From assembly GCA_948150685.1 (NCBI GenBank), contig OX411310.1:41255599-41319598 (forward strand): a stretch of DNA of 64,000 nt, read 5' to 3'. The stretch's first letter is position 1, and each line of letters opens with the position of its first letter. This document shows, piece by piece, positions 37,601 to 50,177 of the stretch. The stretch comes from Rhaphigaster nebulosa. Taxonomy: Eukaryota > Arthropoda > Insecta > Hemiptera > Pentatomidae. The translations under genes and the position numbers were made by a program. The notes below the pieces were generated by a model, which saw only the letters and a list, made by a program, of their open reading frames with translations, was not told the DNA's origin and ran no database searches.

Positions 37601-37643
37601 TAGGATACACCGTTTTTTCACACCTGGCACACTTCTTATTCAT
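31443..37643 (-). CDS. Lasp: LIM and SH3 domain protein Lasp
   Basis: An actin-binding scaffold of the cytoskeleton and adhesion sites. Eight exons in transcript order: 37643-37575, 37390-37296, 36500-36416, 36323-36223, 36104-36013, 34198-34040, 33341-33202 and 31619-31443. They give 305 aa with consistent phases and GT-AG introns. Domains: LIM at 1-57 (Cys5, Cys8, His26, Cys29, Cys32, Cys35, Cys53, His56 all present); two nebulin repeats at about 62-135 (SNVKYHAEFEK and SNVAYHGDLQKK); a Ser/Pro/Asn-rich linker at about 136-247; an SH3 domain at 248-305 (AMYDYEAQDGDEVSF, GWMTG, LPANYVE). Human LASP1 is 261 aa; the extra length is in the linker. The start MNKKCARCEKTVYP matches the family N-terminus. 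Nothing is broken. Confidence 0.96.
31838..32757 (+). mobile_element. Non-autonomous repeat family, copy 2, in last Lasp intron
   Basis: Starts atctggtgtggcacgcgcat and ends atataggtaagggaaagta. It carries the shared phrases atcaaaatcgt-cagaatcg, ttttgagctagactg and atttggactcaggggacc. It lies in the sense opposite to Lasp, inside an intron. Confidence 0.7.
33202..34198 (-). CDS. Lasp: Lasp exons 6-7: linker
   Basis: Exon 6 (34198-34040) encodes ENMNVRQSDYAPPAQKP and a Ser/Thr-rich segment. Exon 7 (33341-33202) encodes SPAGRHIGSIADLDPVNNYY, a Pro run and QRHRGRG. Such linkers vary in insect Lasp and are the likeliest site of alternative splicing; skipping both would put the frame out. Confidence 0.88.
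33424..33610. repeat. 60-bp direct duplication in Lasp intron
   Basis: tattgaaatgaaggttgata and its context occur at 33424-33483 and again at 33551-33610. Confidence 0.85.
33709..33860. repeat. 52-bp minisatellite, three copies, in Lasp intron
   Basis: The unit caattccatcgctccc...aaatgcagca starts at 33711, 33763 and 33815 and is almost identical between copies. Confidence 0.95.
34199..36012 (-). other. Lasp intron 5
   Basis: AT-rich intron of 1.8 kb. No element or frame is recognised. Confidence 0.6.
36013..36500 (-). CDS. Lasp: Lasp exons 3-5: nebulin repeats
   Basis: Exon 3 (36500-36416) encodes HIPKAKATTVAETPELKRIA. Exon 4 (36323-36223) encodes VKYHAEFEKTKGK and VADDPETLRIKQNSK. Exon 5 (36104-36013) encodes NVAYHGDLQKKAAMEQKR. 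Both repeats keep the SxxxYhxxxEk pattern that contacts actin. Confidence 0.95.
37296..37643 (-). CDS. Lasp: Lasp exons 1-2: LIM domain
   Basis: Exon 1 (37643-37575) encodes the first 23 residues with CARCEK. Exon 2 (37390-37296) encodes IWHKQCFKCQVCGMTLNMRN through PYCDA. All eight zinc ligands are present once exon 3 supplies His56. Confidence 0.95.
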
Positions 37644-39250
37644 TTTTAGGCACTCTTATCACATATAAGGCACAATAAACTACAATAAGTCAGAAATAAC
37701 AATTATTAACGTAAAGGTGCTGCCATGGATCACAGTCGAGTAAGAGGTCAATAGAAACCACCCTAAAAATGGCTACGATGAATCGATACATCTACCAATC
37801 GACTGTAATAGTTTTCATAGACGATTCTTAAAATTACACGAGTATTTATTACTTTTCTTGAATTTTGAGTTTATTGTCCAAAATAATGTTTTATGCTAAC
37901 ACTGAATAAAACTATGGTCAGGTTCATAAGAGCATATTGAGCCATAAAGTAAAATTTAGTCCAGTAGCGCCCCCCTCTCTATTTCGCTTTTCAAAATGGA
38001 TTAAACTATGTTTGTCTTACTTCTGCTTTTCTGTTTCAGATACAAAGTATATTTCGAGTATTTTTTCTTAGTAAACATTATTTTAATTATAACATAATGT
38101 TTATTATATAATTAACACTAAATAATTCATGATTCATAATTCAATTTCACAATGGTAATGATTTCCATAACTTGAATTTCCATTGCATTTTAGCATATTT
38201 TATGTATTAATAATTAATAATTCTGTGTTACTGGGATTATGAACAGTCATTATATTTGTTACTCTTTATATAATATGTGAGTAACATAATTCATTGCACG
38301 GCTTCTATATTTCGGCTTCAACAGGTGATAACCCAGTTATCTTTTACTTAAAAAAAAAGAAGCTTTGCCTATAGGTTACTAGGTCATCCATCAGAAAAAG
38401 ATCGAGTGATAATATATTTGAAACATCGTTACGAGATGATATTTGTTAGGTGACAAAAGAATGAGGAGAATGAACGGACACACCACAAATTACTTTCCAT
38501 AACACGGCTCTATGATCACTGATAGTTAAAATAACAAAAATAGGGGGAACATGTTAGGCTGAAACTGCTAGTGTTGCCTGACTAGTCAACATTATCTCGC
38601 CTAGACGTGCCATTGTCTTTACACAGGCTGTTGAAAGTAATAAAGCTTGACCTCAAATGGGCCAAAGGAATGACAATCAATTAAATGATTATGATTTACT
38701 TATGATCAATTAAATTAATGATGTTTTAGCGATTTCGAGATTAAAAAATGAATACAATAGTAGCCCATTGCACATATAAAGTCATAAAAAATGACGCGGC
38801 CAAAAAATGTTGATGTGAGTCAGACCAGGAACGTTGGACACAAAATGCCGATTTTTGGAATAATCACCCATATACATCAAGTGTACAACACTACCTCACT
38901 AACGTACAAAAACACACAAATCAACTAACACAAACATTTTTCAAAAACATCCCATTAGTCACCAATCTCTTTGTTTTAACTTTAGAAGAAATTATATTGC
39001 AATTATTGTGATACACATTTTGCAATGAAAATAAAGAAACTATTATTACTTATTACTAGGAAACAAATTTTCTAGTAAAACCAAAATCTAAAAATATACA
39101 CATTTTATGTAATTATATTTCCATAAATATGTAACAAAATATGAGAAAATTTAAGAATAAAAATCCTGAAAGTTGATGAAAATTAAAAAAAAAGAAAAAG
39201 ACATATATTTAAGAAAAAAAAATCACAAAACTTAAAATTATGTAATAAGC
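37644..39250. other. Lasp promoter region and AT-rich spacer
   Basis: The 5' UTR and promoter of Lasp should lie in the first few hundred bases. A complex patch near 37960-38040 (agcgcccccctctctatttc) could belong to it. The rest shows no gene. Confidence 0.35.
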
Positions 39251-40320
39251 TTTGCAATTCATCTCACCGATTGGTACTTTCACATGCTCATTACCGGATA
39301 TAGGGAGGCATCTGTCGAGAGTAACTTCAAATATTTTGTATGAATCTTTGTAGGAAATTTAATCCTCTACAAGGTTGGTTATTATGCATTTTGCACTTAA
39401 AAATAGTTATTATGGCGAAATAACCGGACATCGGATTGCCAATTTGGAGAGATGTATATGACCGGATTTAAAACATTTTGTACTGAGTGGATGCAAAATG
39501 TAATGTTCTACAACTTTTATTTCACGAGTTTTTCTCTCAGAGAACTCATTTCCAAGCTGCATCTCAAGTTTTGACAAAATAGGGAAAAAAACCCGTCGTT
39601 TTTGACCTTAGTTTCCGACCTCACGAATTAATCGAATGAATGTATGAATCTTTTAGGAAATGTAATCCTCTACAAGATTGCACTAAAAAGTATTAAGACG
39701 AAACCAAATCCAACCTTTTGCGTTTTTTTTTTTACACTTTTTGAGATATACATGATCCTATATCTAAATAGATGTTCCTACTATTAAAAACTATCAAAAG
39801 CAAACAGGGAATTTAAGCAATCAGGGAATTCAACATTCTTTAAAATTGGTAATGACACATTTTAATCTTTAATGCACTCGAGAGCAAGTTACTGAGAAAA
39901 CAATGTTTCTTAGTGGTTAAGTAAGATTGCGGAAAACGCACAAGAAAGAGGAGGTCGAATATTTTTCACAAGGATTTTTCACAAGAGTAATAAATACAAC
40001 ATAGCTGAAAATCAAAATTATTCCACCTTTTGTAATCCAAAATTATACCTCTACTGGGCTAATATATGCCTACTGCCGGAGATCGGGCGATTGCCAATTT
40101 CGAGAGGTGTAGGTACTTGACCGAATTTAAAAATTTTGGTAGTTAGTGGGCGCAAAATTAGATGATCTACAACTTTTATTTCATGAGTTTTCTCTTAGAT
40201 TATTCATTTTTATGCTACAGATTCATATATAGTACCTAGTCTCAGTTTTTTATAAAGTCGGAAAAAAATCGTCGTTTTATAACCATGTTTATGATTGGTT
40301 TCCGACAACACCACACAACT
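39251..40320. repeat. Dispersed-repeat block with diverged direct duplications
   Basis: 39421-39620 and 40076-40310 are diverged copies of one sequence (ctacaacttttatttcacga versus ctacaacttttatttcatga; accggacatcggattgccaa versus gatcgggcgattgccaattt). A shorter pair, ggaaatttaatcctctacaa and ggaaatgtaatcctctacaa, lies about 308 bp apart within the same block. Confidence 0.75.
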
Positions 40321-42684
40321 GTTATTATTATTTTTTGGTACTCATTTGACGCATAATTTAATGCTCTTTAATTTGTTATACTGTAACCTTTTCGATAGAA
40401 TGAACAATTTAAGAATTACAGGCGAAAAAATATAAAAAGTCCAAAAATTTCGAGGTTTTTTGGCTACCAAAAGTCCTCCCGAGGTAATCCGTGTTAGCAT
40501 TTTTGTTTTTTACATTTTTGCACCCATTTATACAATTTAAAAAAATAATAGTTTTACAATGCTTTTGCATCATGGACCCGTTTTGCCCCTCTACTCATTG
40601 ACCTATTATTACAATGTATCAAACTATTTCCATTAATGTTTGGCTTTCTTTCTCCTAATTTAATTAAACTAAAACAGATAAGACCATATAAATGCATACC
40701 AGAGACATCTCAACACATCTCCCATCAGTAGACTAACTTTAAATTACTTCAGTTCAGCATGTAGAGTGTATATCAAACTGAGTACTGCACCATCAGTTAT
40801 TGGCAGGGCGTACATACATTTTTTTTTCGGAAGGGAGGGAGAGGATTTCATAAGAAGAAGTTCTTAGTAGTCACCTAAATGTAATGGGAATAAGTTTTAA
40901 GGATGAACATGAAAATTGCATCAACAATTATTTTAAAAATTACCAAAAATGTTACTTAAAATACAAACTTTATATTTTTGTCGTTCATTTCGAGGAAGAG
41001 GGGATATATCCACGCTTATTGGTTATTCTTTTTTAAATTGTTGATATGAGAGGTGCTATTTCTGGTCGGCATTTATGTTATCTTGTTTTTCATTTCTCAA
41101 TTAGCGAAATATTGACAATATATCAATCAAGTAAAATATTAAAATTAGGCCAAATTAAAATACCTTTACACAAATGATTTCAAAATAGAATTGAATCATT
41201 TTTAACATAATACTTATAATTTTTTTATTGTTCAATCCATAAAAAAAACAATCAGTATTTTAAACTTATTTTTAAATATCTTCGAATCACTTACTATTTT
41301 CCAATCTACGGTGCTAGCAAGTTTTTATCAATTAGTTCCTTTTTATTATGCCCCTTATTATCTTTAGAAATGGTCTTAGTGCCTTTGAGAGTTACACGTT
41401 TTCCATGAGAACGATCCGGTATTTCACTTTTTCAGTATTATTTTGCAAGCTTTGCATAACACAATACAGTGGTGGGATGATATGTCAGCATAACTTTGTT
41501 ACTGGAGTTCCTGATTCTAAAACTGTAATATTTTCCACCCAACGAATAGAATTATATGCAGTTCATAAACCTAGTCGCAGTTTTTAAAAGTTTGTTATTA
41601 TTTCGTTAATCGGTTTTTCTTGCTAGTAGAAATGTTTGTTTGAGATAGAGTCTAAAAATTGAAGGATTTGTTACAAAAGGAAGTAGTTCCCATTTTAAAA
41701 ATTTTAGGAAAACTATAACAAAATGTCTGTCTGAAGATTCCAATTTCTAAATTAGGAAAAAAATTATTTTTGGCCGATTTCTATAATTGATCACGCATAT
41801 TAAGACAGCAGTATCAGTAAAAGTTAAAATTCCAGACGATGTAACACAAGTTTGAGTGTTGGAGCTAACTACTTTTTGCCACAAAATAGATGTTCTATCT
41901 ACTTCTAGAAAAAAGACCGAATGGAAAAAAATTACCTTTACAATATTTTGTTTATTCAACACTTCAAGTGAAATACAGAATACATATTCGTTCAGTCAAA
42001 TAGAACCAAAAAAATGGTTTTGCTGCTATAAACCATGTAGTTCCAGAAGTTTCAGGAATATGTAGAGGGAGAGGTTAAAAGGTCCTTTGTTTCAGTTTTT
42101 GGCGCATATCCTGAAAACGGTGCGTCGCAAAGAAGATATTAAGATTTACAAAATTAAAGCTTATTAAATTTCCTCCAAAATGGCATATTAACATTTATCT
42201 GTATGTGCTATTGTCTCCATGATATAGACTGGTAAAAATGAAAAATTTGCAGAATAGTGTTAAAACTTCATGTTTTTCTTCATACATGCCCTTGCAACTC
42301 TTTTGCCTTGCATTTTACGGCACGTGTGATAAAAAAAAGTTGTAGAACATCAAATTTCTTTAAGGAATATATAAAGTTTTGCTAATTTATCTTCAAGCAA
42401 TCAACAGTTAAAGTCGCATGAAATTTCGGGGTCAATTTTGAAATTCCTCTCATAATAAACTACTCGTAATTTTATTTCCGTTTTAAGAGCTTTAACTCTG
42501 TGTATCACTTTATTTATTTTTTATGTAAACATATGCGATATTTTTTAATTTTTTAATCCTTAGCTCTCTCTATCTTCATGTTGTAGAATAATATTTTATA
42601 AGTCAGACTAAAAAAGTTGAATGGTTTATTGATCAAATTAATTGAACACAAAATACAATTTCACATTGTTTACATTGTGATTCT
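40321..42684. other. Non-genic DNA, probable old mobile-element debris
   Basis: Contains phrases related to the repeat block at its left. Two open frames of 79 and 69 codons (41348-41587 and 41856-42065) have no recognisable domain. Confidence 0.35.
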
Positions 42685-43229
42685 ATGAAAAGAGCCGAAC
42701 AACATCGGAGAGTATCAAGTAAAATATCAAAGGATATAGACTTTGATGAGAACATGGTGGCTACTGTTCAACAGGCTAACTTCCTTTCCAATGCAAGGAA
42801 CATGACCAAGCTGATTAGTATGTTAGCACAGACCCTGGATGCAAATTGCATACAGTTTATTATAGCCATAAGAAACGCTGACTGCAACATTGTCAGGTAA
42901 AAGGTGATAATTAATTTGGATTAGACAATACCTCTCATTCGACTGTGGTGGTAGTTAGCGAAGGCGTAGACCTGCTCTTCTTCCTCATGGGACCTACACC
43001 GCCAGAAACGAATGTGATTTTCATGAAGCCTGGACGAGGCAACAGAGAAGATAGGCTGTATTCCTTCCAACGACTTCAGCCCTTGCCATTCAGCCTTTGC
43101 ATTCTCTTTATCCATGTCTTCACTGGATACGCTGGCACTTCAGCGATTTATGGGAAAAGTAAAGCAGCCATAGTCAGATGTTTCCAGCAGTATCCTAACG
43201 ATACCAAAAACATTGCTGAAGTGTTTTAG
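42685..43229 (+). pseudogene. Decayed transposon-associated protein (arthropod multicopy family)
   Basis: Two frames separated by a stop and a shift are parts of one protein. The first (42685-42900) has AEQHRR, FDENMVATVQQANFLSN and MTKLISMLAQTL. The second (about 42942-43229) has VVVVSEGVDLLFFLMGPTPPE, NVIFMKPGRG and FTGYAGTSAIYGKSKA. I recognise these blocks from a multicopy family in arthropod genomes that seems to be carried by mobile elements and may have a PIN/FEN1-like fold. Its function is unknown. Family intact copies read GEDVDLL and GCDTTSA where this copy reads GVDLL after SE and GYAGTSA, so it is mutated as well as broken. Confidence 0.6.
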
Positions 43230-44062
43230 GACTCCACATCCACGCCAGGAGACATCGCTGAAGTTGGAGAACAGATGTTCCTACTAATTCATCAGGCCCC
43301 ATACCACGAGCATAACCTGAGTCATCACAGGAACATTTCATTTTGTTTTGCATGAACTAACTTCGTTGAAGCACGCTTTTTTGTAAATAAATAATCTATT
43401 CGATTCTATTTTGTTAGTTACCTAGTCACAGGTATATGTGCTTCATCAAATCACCAGCCAAGAAAGAAGAAAGTAAACTTATCTTCATTGTAGCTTACAA
43501 AAGACGCTGCTCTAAATCACTCGTGCAGAGTATTTCATCAGGTCCAACTGGAAATGAATCTATCGAACCTTAATATTGGAGATGGACAAGAGAAAATGGG
43601 GGGAGGAGGATATCTGACTCCCATTAAGACCAAGGTCCCTATTCAATCTTATAGCGTTCTCAAGTCCATTGAAAATACTATATATAGACAAATCTAGAAT
43701 AGGAGTAAATCTAACACCACCGAAAATGATGGAATTCATCTCCAAACTTAAAAAATAAAAATTTCAGATCGGTTTGATTTAGTTTCGTTATTATTAGATA
43801 GTGGACTGTTCGTATCATCATCCTGGGATATCTTTCCTCGAAAATCTTAGCGTTCAATGCATTCCAAGATCATTTCATATCCATATAGTACATTCAAAAT
43901 AATATCCTTATACTAGTTACATTCAAAAGAAATATCCCTACAGTCACATTCAAAACAGTTCTATAACTATGGAATAAGAAACAGTAGGTACCGACATTTC
44001 TTAAAAATAGTGTATTTTTATTTATTTTATTTTTGTAGTGAGAGGACCTTAACATCTTAACA

Positions 44063-44064
<2 letters not shown>
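43230..44064. other. Continuation of decayed element and AT-rich DNA
   Basis: 43230-43370 still has the balanced composition of the pseudogene before it and may be its 3' part. Beyond that no gene is seen. Confidence 0.35.

Positions 44065-44122
<58 letters not shown>
44065..44122. repeat. (TA)n microsatellite
   Basis: Fifty-eight bases of TA dinucleotide. Confidence 0.96.
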
Positions 44123-44126
<4 letters not shown>

Positions 44127-46311
44127 TATAAATGTACCTCTTTCATCAACTTAGTATATTGTTTTCTCGTTCACGTATTGTAATAATATTAATAACCTTT
44201 GTAACTTTACGATTTTATGCGTATTTTATGATTGTGCAAGTCCGAATGATCAAGAAGGAAATCAAAACAAGTAATTATATAAATAGATGCTTCCTTGGTA
44301 TTTCCTAGTATTATCATTGAGGATTTATAATAGACCGATAAAGAAATAATTTATGTTAGGAACAATTAATAGAGTTTCGCTGGAACATTATTATTTCTTC
44401 GTTTCTTTTACACCCTGGAGTGTAAAATTAATCTTAAATTACTTAAAACAATTTAATGAAATTTTTAAAAACTCCACAAAATTATGTTGAAAAATAGCAA
44501 GGATTTATAAACTATTTTTTATCATAATGTATGATTTTATAATTTATTTATGATAATTAATAAATTGGCTACATGAAAGTTTATTCATTCCTTAATTTTT
44601 ATAAATTTTAATTCTTTTAAATATAACAACGTTTCTAACGACTAAGCGCCCAATTTCAAGCCAAAAAAAGTCCTTTTTAATTATTAATTTAGCAAACTTT
44701 CTAACATCTTCATTAGATCTTCAGCCTTATTAATTAATACTGATATTGACCTGAGTATTTCTTAATAGTTCAAACGTCTATGTAACATTATTTAATAATT
44801 ATTAGAGGAAACTTTTAATGATAAAATAATTACAATATTTGATGAATTTATTTATGATTTATTTATTCTTTCTTTCTTTAATATTCGGCCATTGAGTTTT
44901 ATCGAATTCAGTTAAGTAGTTTTTATAAAAACAATAAAATCATTTCATGACAAACTTCATCACCATCGTAACAGACTTGTAAAAGATATGGCTAGAATAA
45001 ACAACCCTGACAATTCATAGTGAAGGCTAAAAAGGAGTTGGATGAGGGATCTCTTTAATTAAGAAACGAACTGAAATAAAGTAATGAGGTACTAAGTAAG
45101 AGGCACTGCGATAAATCTTGCCTCATTTGTGATTGTTTTATCATTATGTGGCTCAACACATTCGCTGGTTGTCTTCATCCTGAAGGAAGACATGTGAATT
45201 TAAAAATAAATACCTATAATAAAAATGTTTAAAAACTAATTTTTTTTTTTTTTTTTTAAATCTTTTATTAAAAACCTTGCAATGATAATCACAGACAATT
45301 TTAGCGGAGTACGTCGGTGTTTTTGAAAATTATATTAACATAACATTGTTATTTAAAATTCATATAACACAGAATAATGTTTTATATTTAATATTACCAG
45401 ATCTATTGCCAACAGCTTTTATTTAGTTAATTTGTATTAATAAACCAGTGGGAGGGTCCGCCATAGAAGAAGTTTATAAGAAAAACAAAACATATTATTT
45501 ATTTATTTATTCCACTTCGTTTCAGTAAATAATATGGGAAACAGATCGCAGCAAGGCGTTAGCTGATGATGGGCATCTACCTACCTGCGTAAGCTTTTAA
45601 TTATAGAAATATACTATAACCAAATGTATTTTCGTTTTTAATTCCCTCTTTCCTCCATTTTTATTTTTGTTCTGTACAAATTGAAAAGAACTATTTTACC
45701 GAACCGAAATATCTACACCTTGATATTATCTGAATTATATTAAAAGCTAAATATAAATTTTTCGATATAATTTTACCATCATTAATGGAAAATCATTCAC
45801 AGTCAATCCACATTCTTAAACTTATCGAGCATTCAAAACCTTTACCATTAGACGATATGTGTGTTCATGTTACGCTAGTAAATGTGTGTGGTTATGTTAT
45901 GGAAGCCTATGTGGTAACATACGCCCAGTTTTTATTCATGAAAAATATGTTACAAATTTCCTGTAATTTAATTTAAGGCTGCATCAAACATAAAAATTAG
46001 ATATTTATCTCTGAGTCATACTTCATAAAAATTCAAGGCTAATGGGTTTTCTTAGTACAATCTAATGATGTTTTTTATTATCTTTTTTTTTAGCAACTAA
46101 TTATAGATAATGTCACTGAAGAATAATATGTCTCTCAACATCAAAATGCAATATTATAATAGTGGAATCTTTCGGCTGCAACTGGATTATAAAACTTCTA
46201 ATTTGGAAAATCAAGAAATGTAAATTGTAAAAAAATGTAAAAGCATGATAATATAAAAACTTCGTTAGCATACTTATTTCAAAAGATTTAACTTATTAAA
46301 AGGGTTTGAGG
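44123..46311. other. AT-rich intergenic DNA
   Basis: No genes or clear repeats. A T tract occurs near 45240. Confidence 0.5.
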
Positions 46312-46579
46312 CAATAGCGTTGCCAGGATTTGGTTTCGGGGAAATAGGGTGGGATCCATCCAAGGATCTACTTTAGAGAAACCCATCCATCCTAACGGTG
46401 GATGCAAGGAGGTCCTCTCTCTTTGTAATATTTTCTATGCCTAGATATATTATTTATAACATAAAATTCAAATAGGTTTATACAATTTTTATTTACAGAT
46501 AAGAATAAGTAACAGTGTTTTGTAATTTCGGGGGAGAGGAGCCACGCACCCTTGACTCCCCCTCTGGATACACCACTGG
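46312..46579. mobile_element. MITE-like element with AGTGGCGTAGCCAGG-type ends
   Basis: The left end reads aatagcgttgccaggatttg then gtttcgggg. The right end, in reverse, reads agtggtgtatccagaggggg. These are variants of a common insect transposon terminus. The 268-bp interior is non-coding; a 76-codon frame across it is a shadow. Confidence 0.5.
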
Positions 46580-47937
46580 TTTGAGGAGAAGTTACAACAA
46601 ATACAAATATTATAAAAAACACACGTAACCAACAATTAATGTCTTAGTTGTTATTCTTATATCGCGTTTGGAGCATCTTAACACCGAATGACTTTCACAA
46701 TTGTTCAGATTACAGATATGTAGTCGTCACAGGACAAAGGTGGCATAATTTCTAGTAGAAATGGACTGTAACATCTGTTAGTGGTATCAGTGACAAGAAG
46801 TTCCTGTTTCTCAACTGTACCTGATACGTTCAGGTGATGATATAGTCCCTACCGTGCACCCCCACCACGTCTATAAATTGCACATCGTGATTAAAAGATG
46901 GCGGATAACCGAGTTTGACTTGATTTCGCCATAGTTGACTTTGTTTCAAAGCTGAATAGTCAGAGAACCATGAGACATAGAATAATTAAAAAAATAATCG
47001 GCTTAGACACTAAAAAACACCATTAAAAAGCAATTTTTTCCAGCCTTTCACACGAAAGTTGAAATTTCAAGAGCAGTGGCAATCAAACGGCCAAAACGTC
47101 TTCAAATAAAACATGTGGAGCATTTATTCTTCTTTGAAAACCAATAGTCACTTAAAATATAATATTCGAATAGTTCATATTCGAAATAGTTCCTTAGAAA
47201 ATGCACTTAATTAGCGGTGAAGCGGTTGGGACGTAAGCCCTTTCAGTCTTCCACATCAATGAGCATTCATAAATTCAAAAATTATCAGTTTGATCGACAT
47301 CATCCAGTCTAATTAAATTAACGAGCTTATATTAGTGCAATAATTTAAGTGCCAGTAACAGTTATATAATTATTTTTTTCTTTATCCTGTTCCGAGCACT
47401 ACTAAGATGGGCTCGTGAACAAATATAAATAAATATCGATATAGTCAGGGTCGAAATTGTGCACTCATTTTAGGAGAAGGCTTTAATGTGAATCACGAAA
47501 GTGTAGAACATTCTAAGTTGAATAAGCCTTGTCTACAGTTCTAAAGCCGCTATCTATTTTATATTATTCAAGAAAAAACTTAAAATTTTCGAGCGAAAAT
47601 TAGAATTTTTCATTCTGTGCTGGAGCAACGTGGGTAACTAAACTGGGACTGTGGCCAAGGTCGTAGTTCAGTTTGTCATATTTAAGCATGCCTGTTACTT
47701 CTTAACAGTGACAAAGTATCAACTTGATACATTCCATCTCATCTCATCTCCAATACCTTGTGATATCAGGGCTTGTTCAAAATTGTAGGTATATAAAAAT
47801 AAGATAAAACAGAAGGTGTAAGTAAAGAATTCGAATTTGAGATATTAGCTCAATATGAGAGATATTAAATTTCCATAATCACTTTATTATTATGGATTTT
47901 TGTTTTCAACATAAAAGAAAGTTATCAAAATTAAAAA
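46580..47937. other. Intergenic DNA
   Basis: Mixed composition with no recognised gene or element. Confidence 0.45.
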
Positions 47938-48734
47938 AATCTGGTGCGATGCGCGCATCACATAACTTTCCCTTACCGTCCTATAATAATTATCTTTTTA
48001 ATATAATTTTAAAGAGTTCACATAAACACTGCTTCTAATAAACTCAGCAGCATCGTATTGGCAAATTTCACCAAAATCGTTGGAGCCGTTTACGAGAAAA
48101 TTGTAAAATCCATTATATAATAGCTAATTCCGGTTAGTCCGATGCGCTGTATCTTTGCTAATACTGGTCCGATTTTGTTGATTCTTTTATTGTTTTTTAG
48201 ATCATTTAATTACCTTCCATACAATTTTATTAATATTTTTCCGTAAAATGCATACTTTTTAAGCTATGCGCAAATAAAATATTGTTTTCATCATAATTTT
48301 TTCCCTGCAATTCCTCGGTGATTTACTACATAAATGAAAAGTTGAAGGTCTTTATGAATAATAATTTAGGCAAGTTTCATCAAAATCGTTAGAGCTGTTT
48401 TCGAGAAAATTGTAAAAAAGTGTAAAATCGATGATGTAAAGTGGCACTTCCGGTAAGTCGATTTTGACGAAAATTTTGCTGTAACATCACATGCATGTGC
48501 CAACCTTAAATACATAATTTCAGTATCGTACAACTTTTCGGTTTTGAGCTAGACTGACCACATACACACACACGGACACAAAGACAAACGGACACACAGA
48601 CACACAGACCATTTTGCGAGACTTGGTCATTTGGACTCAGGGGACCTAAAAACATGTATTTCCGTCGAAAACTCGAATTCGAAAATTTTCACGATCGCAA
48701 TACTTCCCCTTACTATATAGGTTAGGGAAAGTAA
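47938..48734 (+). mobile_element. Non-autonomous repeat family, copy 3
   Basis: The best preserved copy. It starts aatctggtgcgatgcgcgca, then acataactttcccttacc, and ends tatataggttagggaaagta. The block atcaaaatcgt..gagaaaattgtaaaa occurs twice inside (about 48066 and 48379), as does the ccggt-agtccgat block. A cacacggacacaaagacaaa tract precedes atttggactcaggggacc. Confidence 0.75.
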
Positions 48735-49027
48735 AAAAGTTCCAGAAAAAAAGATATATTAAAATAAGAAATTTTAAAATGTTTACTGAACATATTCGCA
48801 ACGATGCTCGTCTCATTGAGGTGTATATCAAAATATATGGACAATTTACCTTAATATTCTGGTTAATAAGAAAATCATATTTAAAAAAAATTAATGATTG
48901 TTTGTATGTTTTTGTTTGTAGGTGAAAACCCTTACGTCATCAACGCCTCTGGTTTGTTTGATCTAATAAGATTTGAAACATATTTGGAACAAAAAATAAA
49001 ATAATAGATGATTAAAAAATAAATTAA

Positions 49028-50130
49028 TTAATAAAGAGAAAAAAAAAAAGGAGAAAGTTCTATAATGCTATAATTTAGACAAGAGGAGTGTGCTTTCAAA
49101 CACTTAAATACTAATGTTACCGAAGTTTCATTGTCATTAAGAGCAATTGATAAATTTGGAGTAAGTCCTATTCGATTTATTGTTAGAATATAGTGAGTGC
49201 ATTCCTCAAAAATATGCCTAACCGTAAGAACGGAGTTACAATATTGGCATGATGGGGGTGCCAGTTTTCTGATAAGGGGTGAGTGCGTGAGCCCAGTTTG
49301 GTCTATTCTTAAGCGGGTCAGGGTGACTTCCTCTCTGCGGCTGCTGCGGTAGGATGTGGACCATGGTTTTATCACTTTTTTGATAACTTTTAATTTATTG
49401 GGGGGAGGGGCTTGCATCCCACATGGCTTGCCATCTCTCTGATATTTCCATTTTCAGAGGTTTACTGAGTTCCGATTGGGTGAGAACGGTGGTGCATCTG
49501 CCAGGGAGCGTGAGTGCCTCTCGGGCTACAACGCCAATGTGACTTGGAATTCATATTAAGTATACGCACTTACTCTATGCTTGGAGTGTTGACAGAGAAG
49601 ATTGGAATCATACTGGGTGTTCCGGACACCTTTTAAACCCTTTAGAGAGCTTGATAAATCCGACATTATGACGATAGTCTTCTCAGCTATTGATATGCAG
49701 AAGTGTAGGACTGATGCTATGGCGTGGAGCTCGGCAGTGTAAATAGAGCATAACTTATGTAATTTCAATTTATGGGTTGAGTCGCGGGTTAAAAAAGATG
49801 AAGCCGTTGAGTTTTCTGACCTGAATCCATCTGTATAAATTAAAAAATGTTTCGAAATATTATGGAGAAGGGTAGACAACCGTTCTTTATACCCAAAAGG
49901 AGTGGTATTATTTTTAGAAAAAAGGTGGTTGTAGGGTCCAAGATGAATTATGAATTTCCGATTTAAATAGCAGAATCGCTTTAAGTGTTGATATAGCCGT
50001 GAAAATTCTTTCTGCCAGAATTAGGACTGGAAAATGTATTTGTAAATCGGATGGTCTTAAGGTGAATTAAAAAATTAATGATAATTGGAGTTGGCAGGAA
50101 ATTTGAATGGCCTTCCGGCATAACAAAGTC
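49028..50130 (-). pseudogene. Decayed I/Jockey-type LINE: RNase H and C-terminal zinc motif
   Basis: Read on the minus strand from about 49920 downward. A LGPYNHLFSKNN-like linker leads to the RNase H domain with LIYTDGF, IYTAELHAIAS and IVIMSDLSSSLKGL, which holds the Asp-Glu-Asp catalytic residues. Next come ISERWQAMWDA (near 49410), EVTLTRLRIDQTGLTHSPL and CQYCNSVLTVRHIFEEC, the C-terminal zinc-knuckle tail of this LINE class. The reading frame breaks at about 49550 and again at the C-run near 49400, so the copy is dead. The reverse transcriptase itself is not visible. Confidence 0.8.
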
Positions 50131-50177
50131 TTGAATTACGATTGCAGTGGCATTAATTAATAAACTTATGGAATAAA

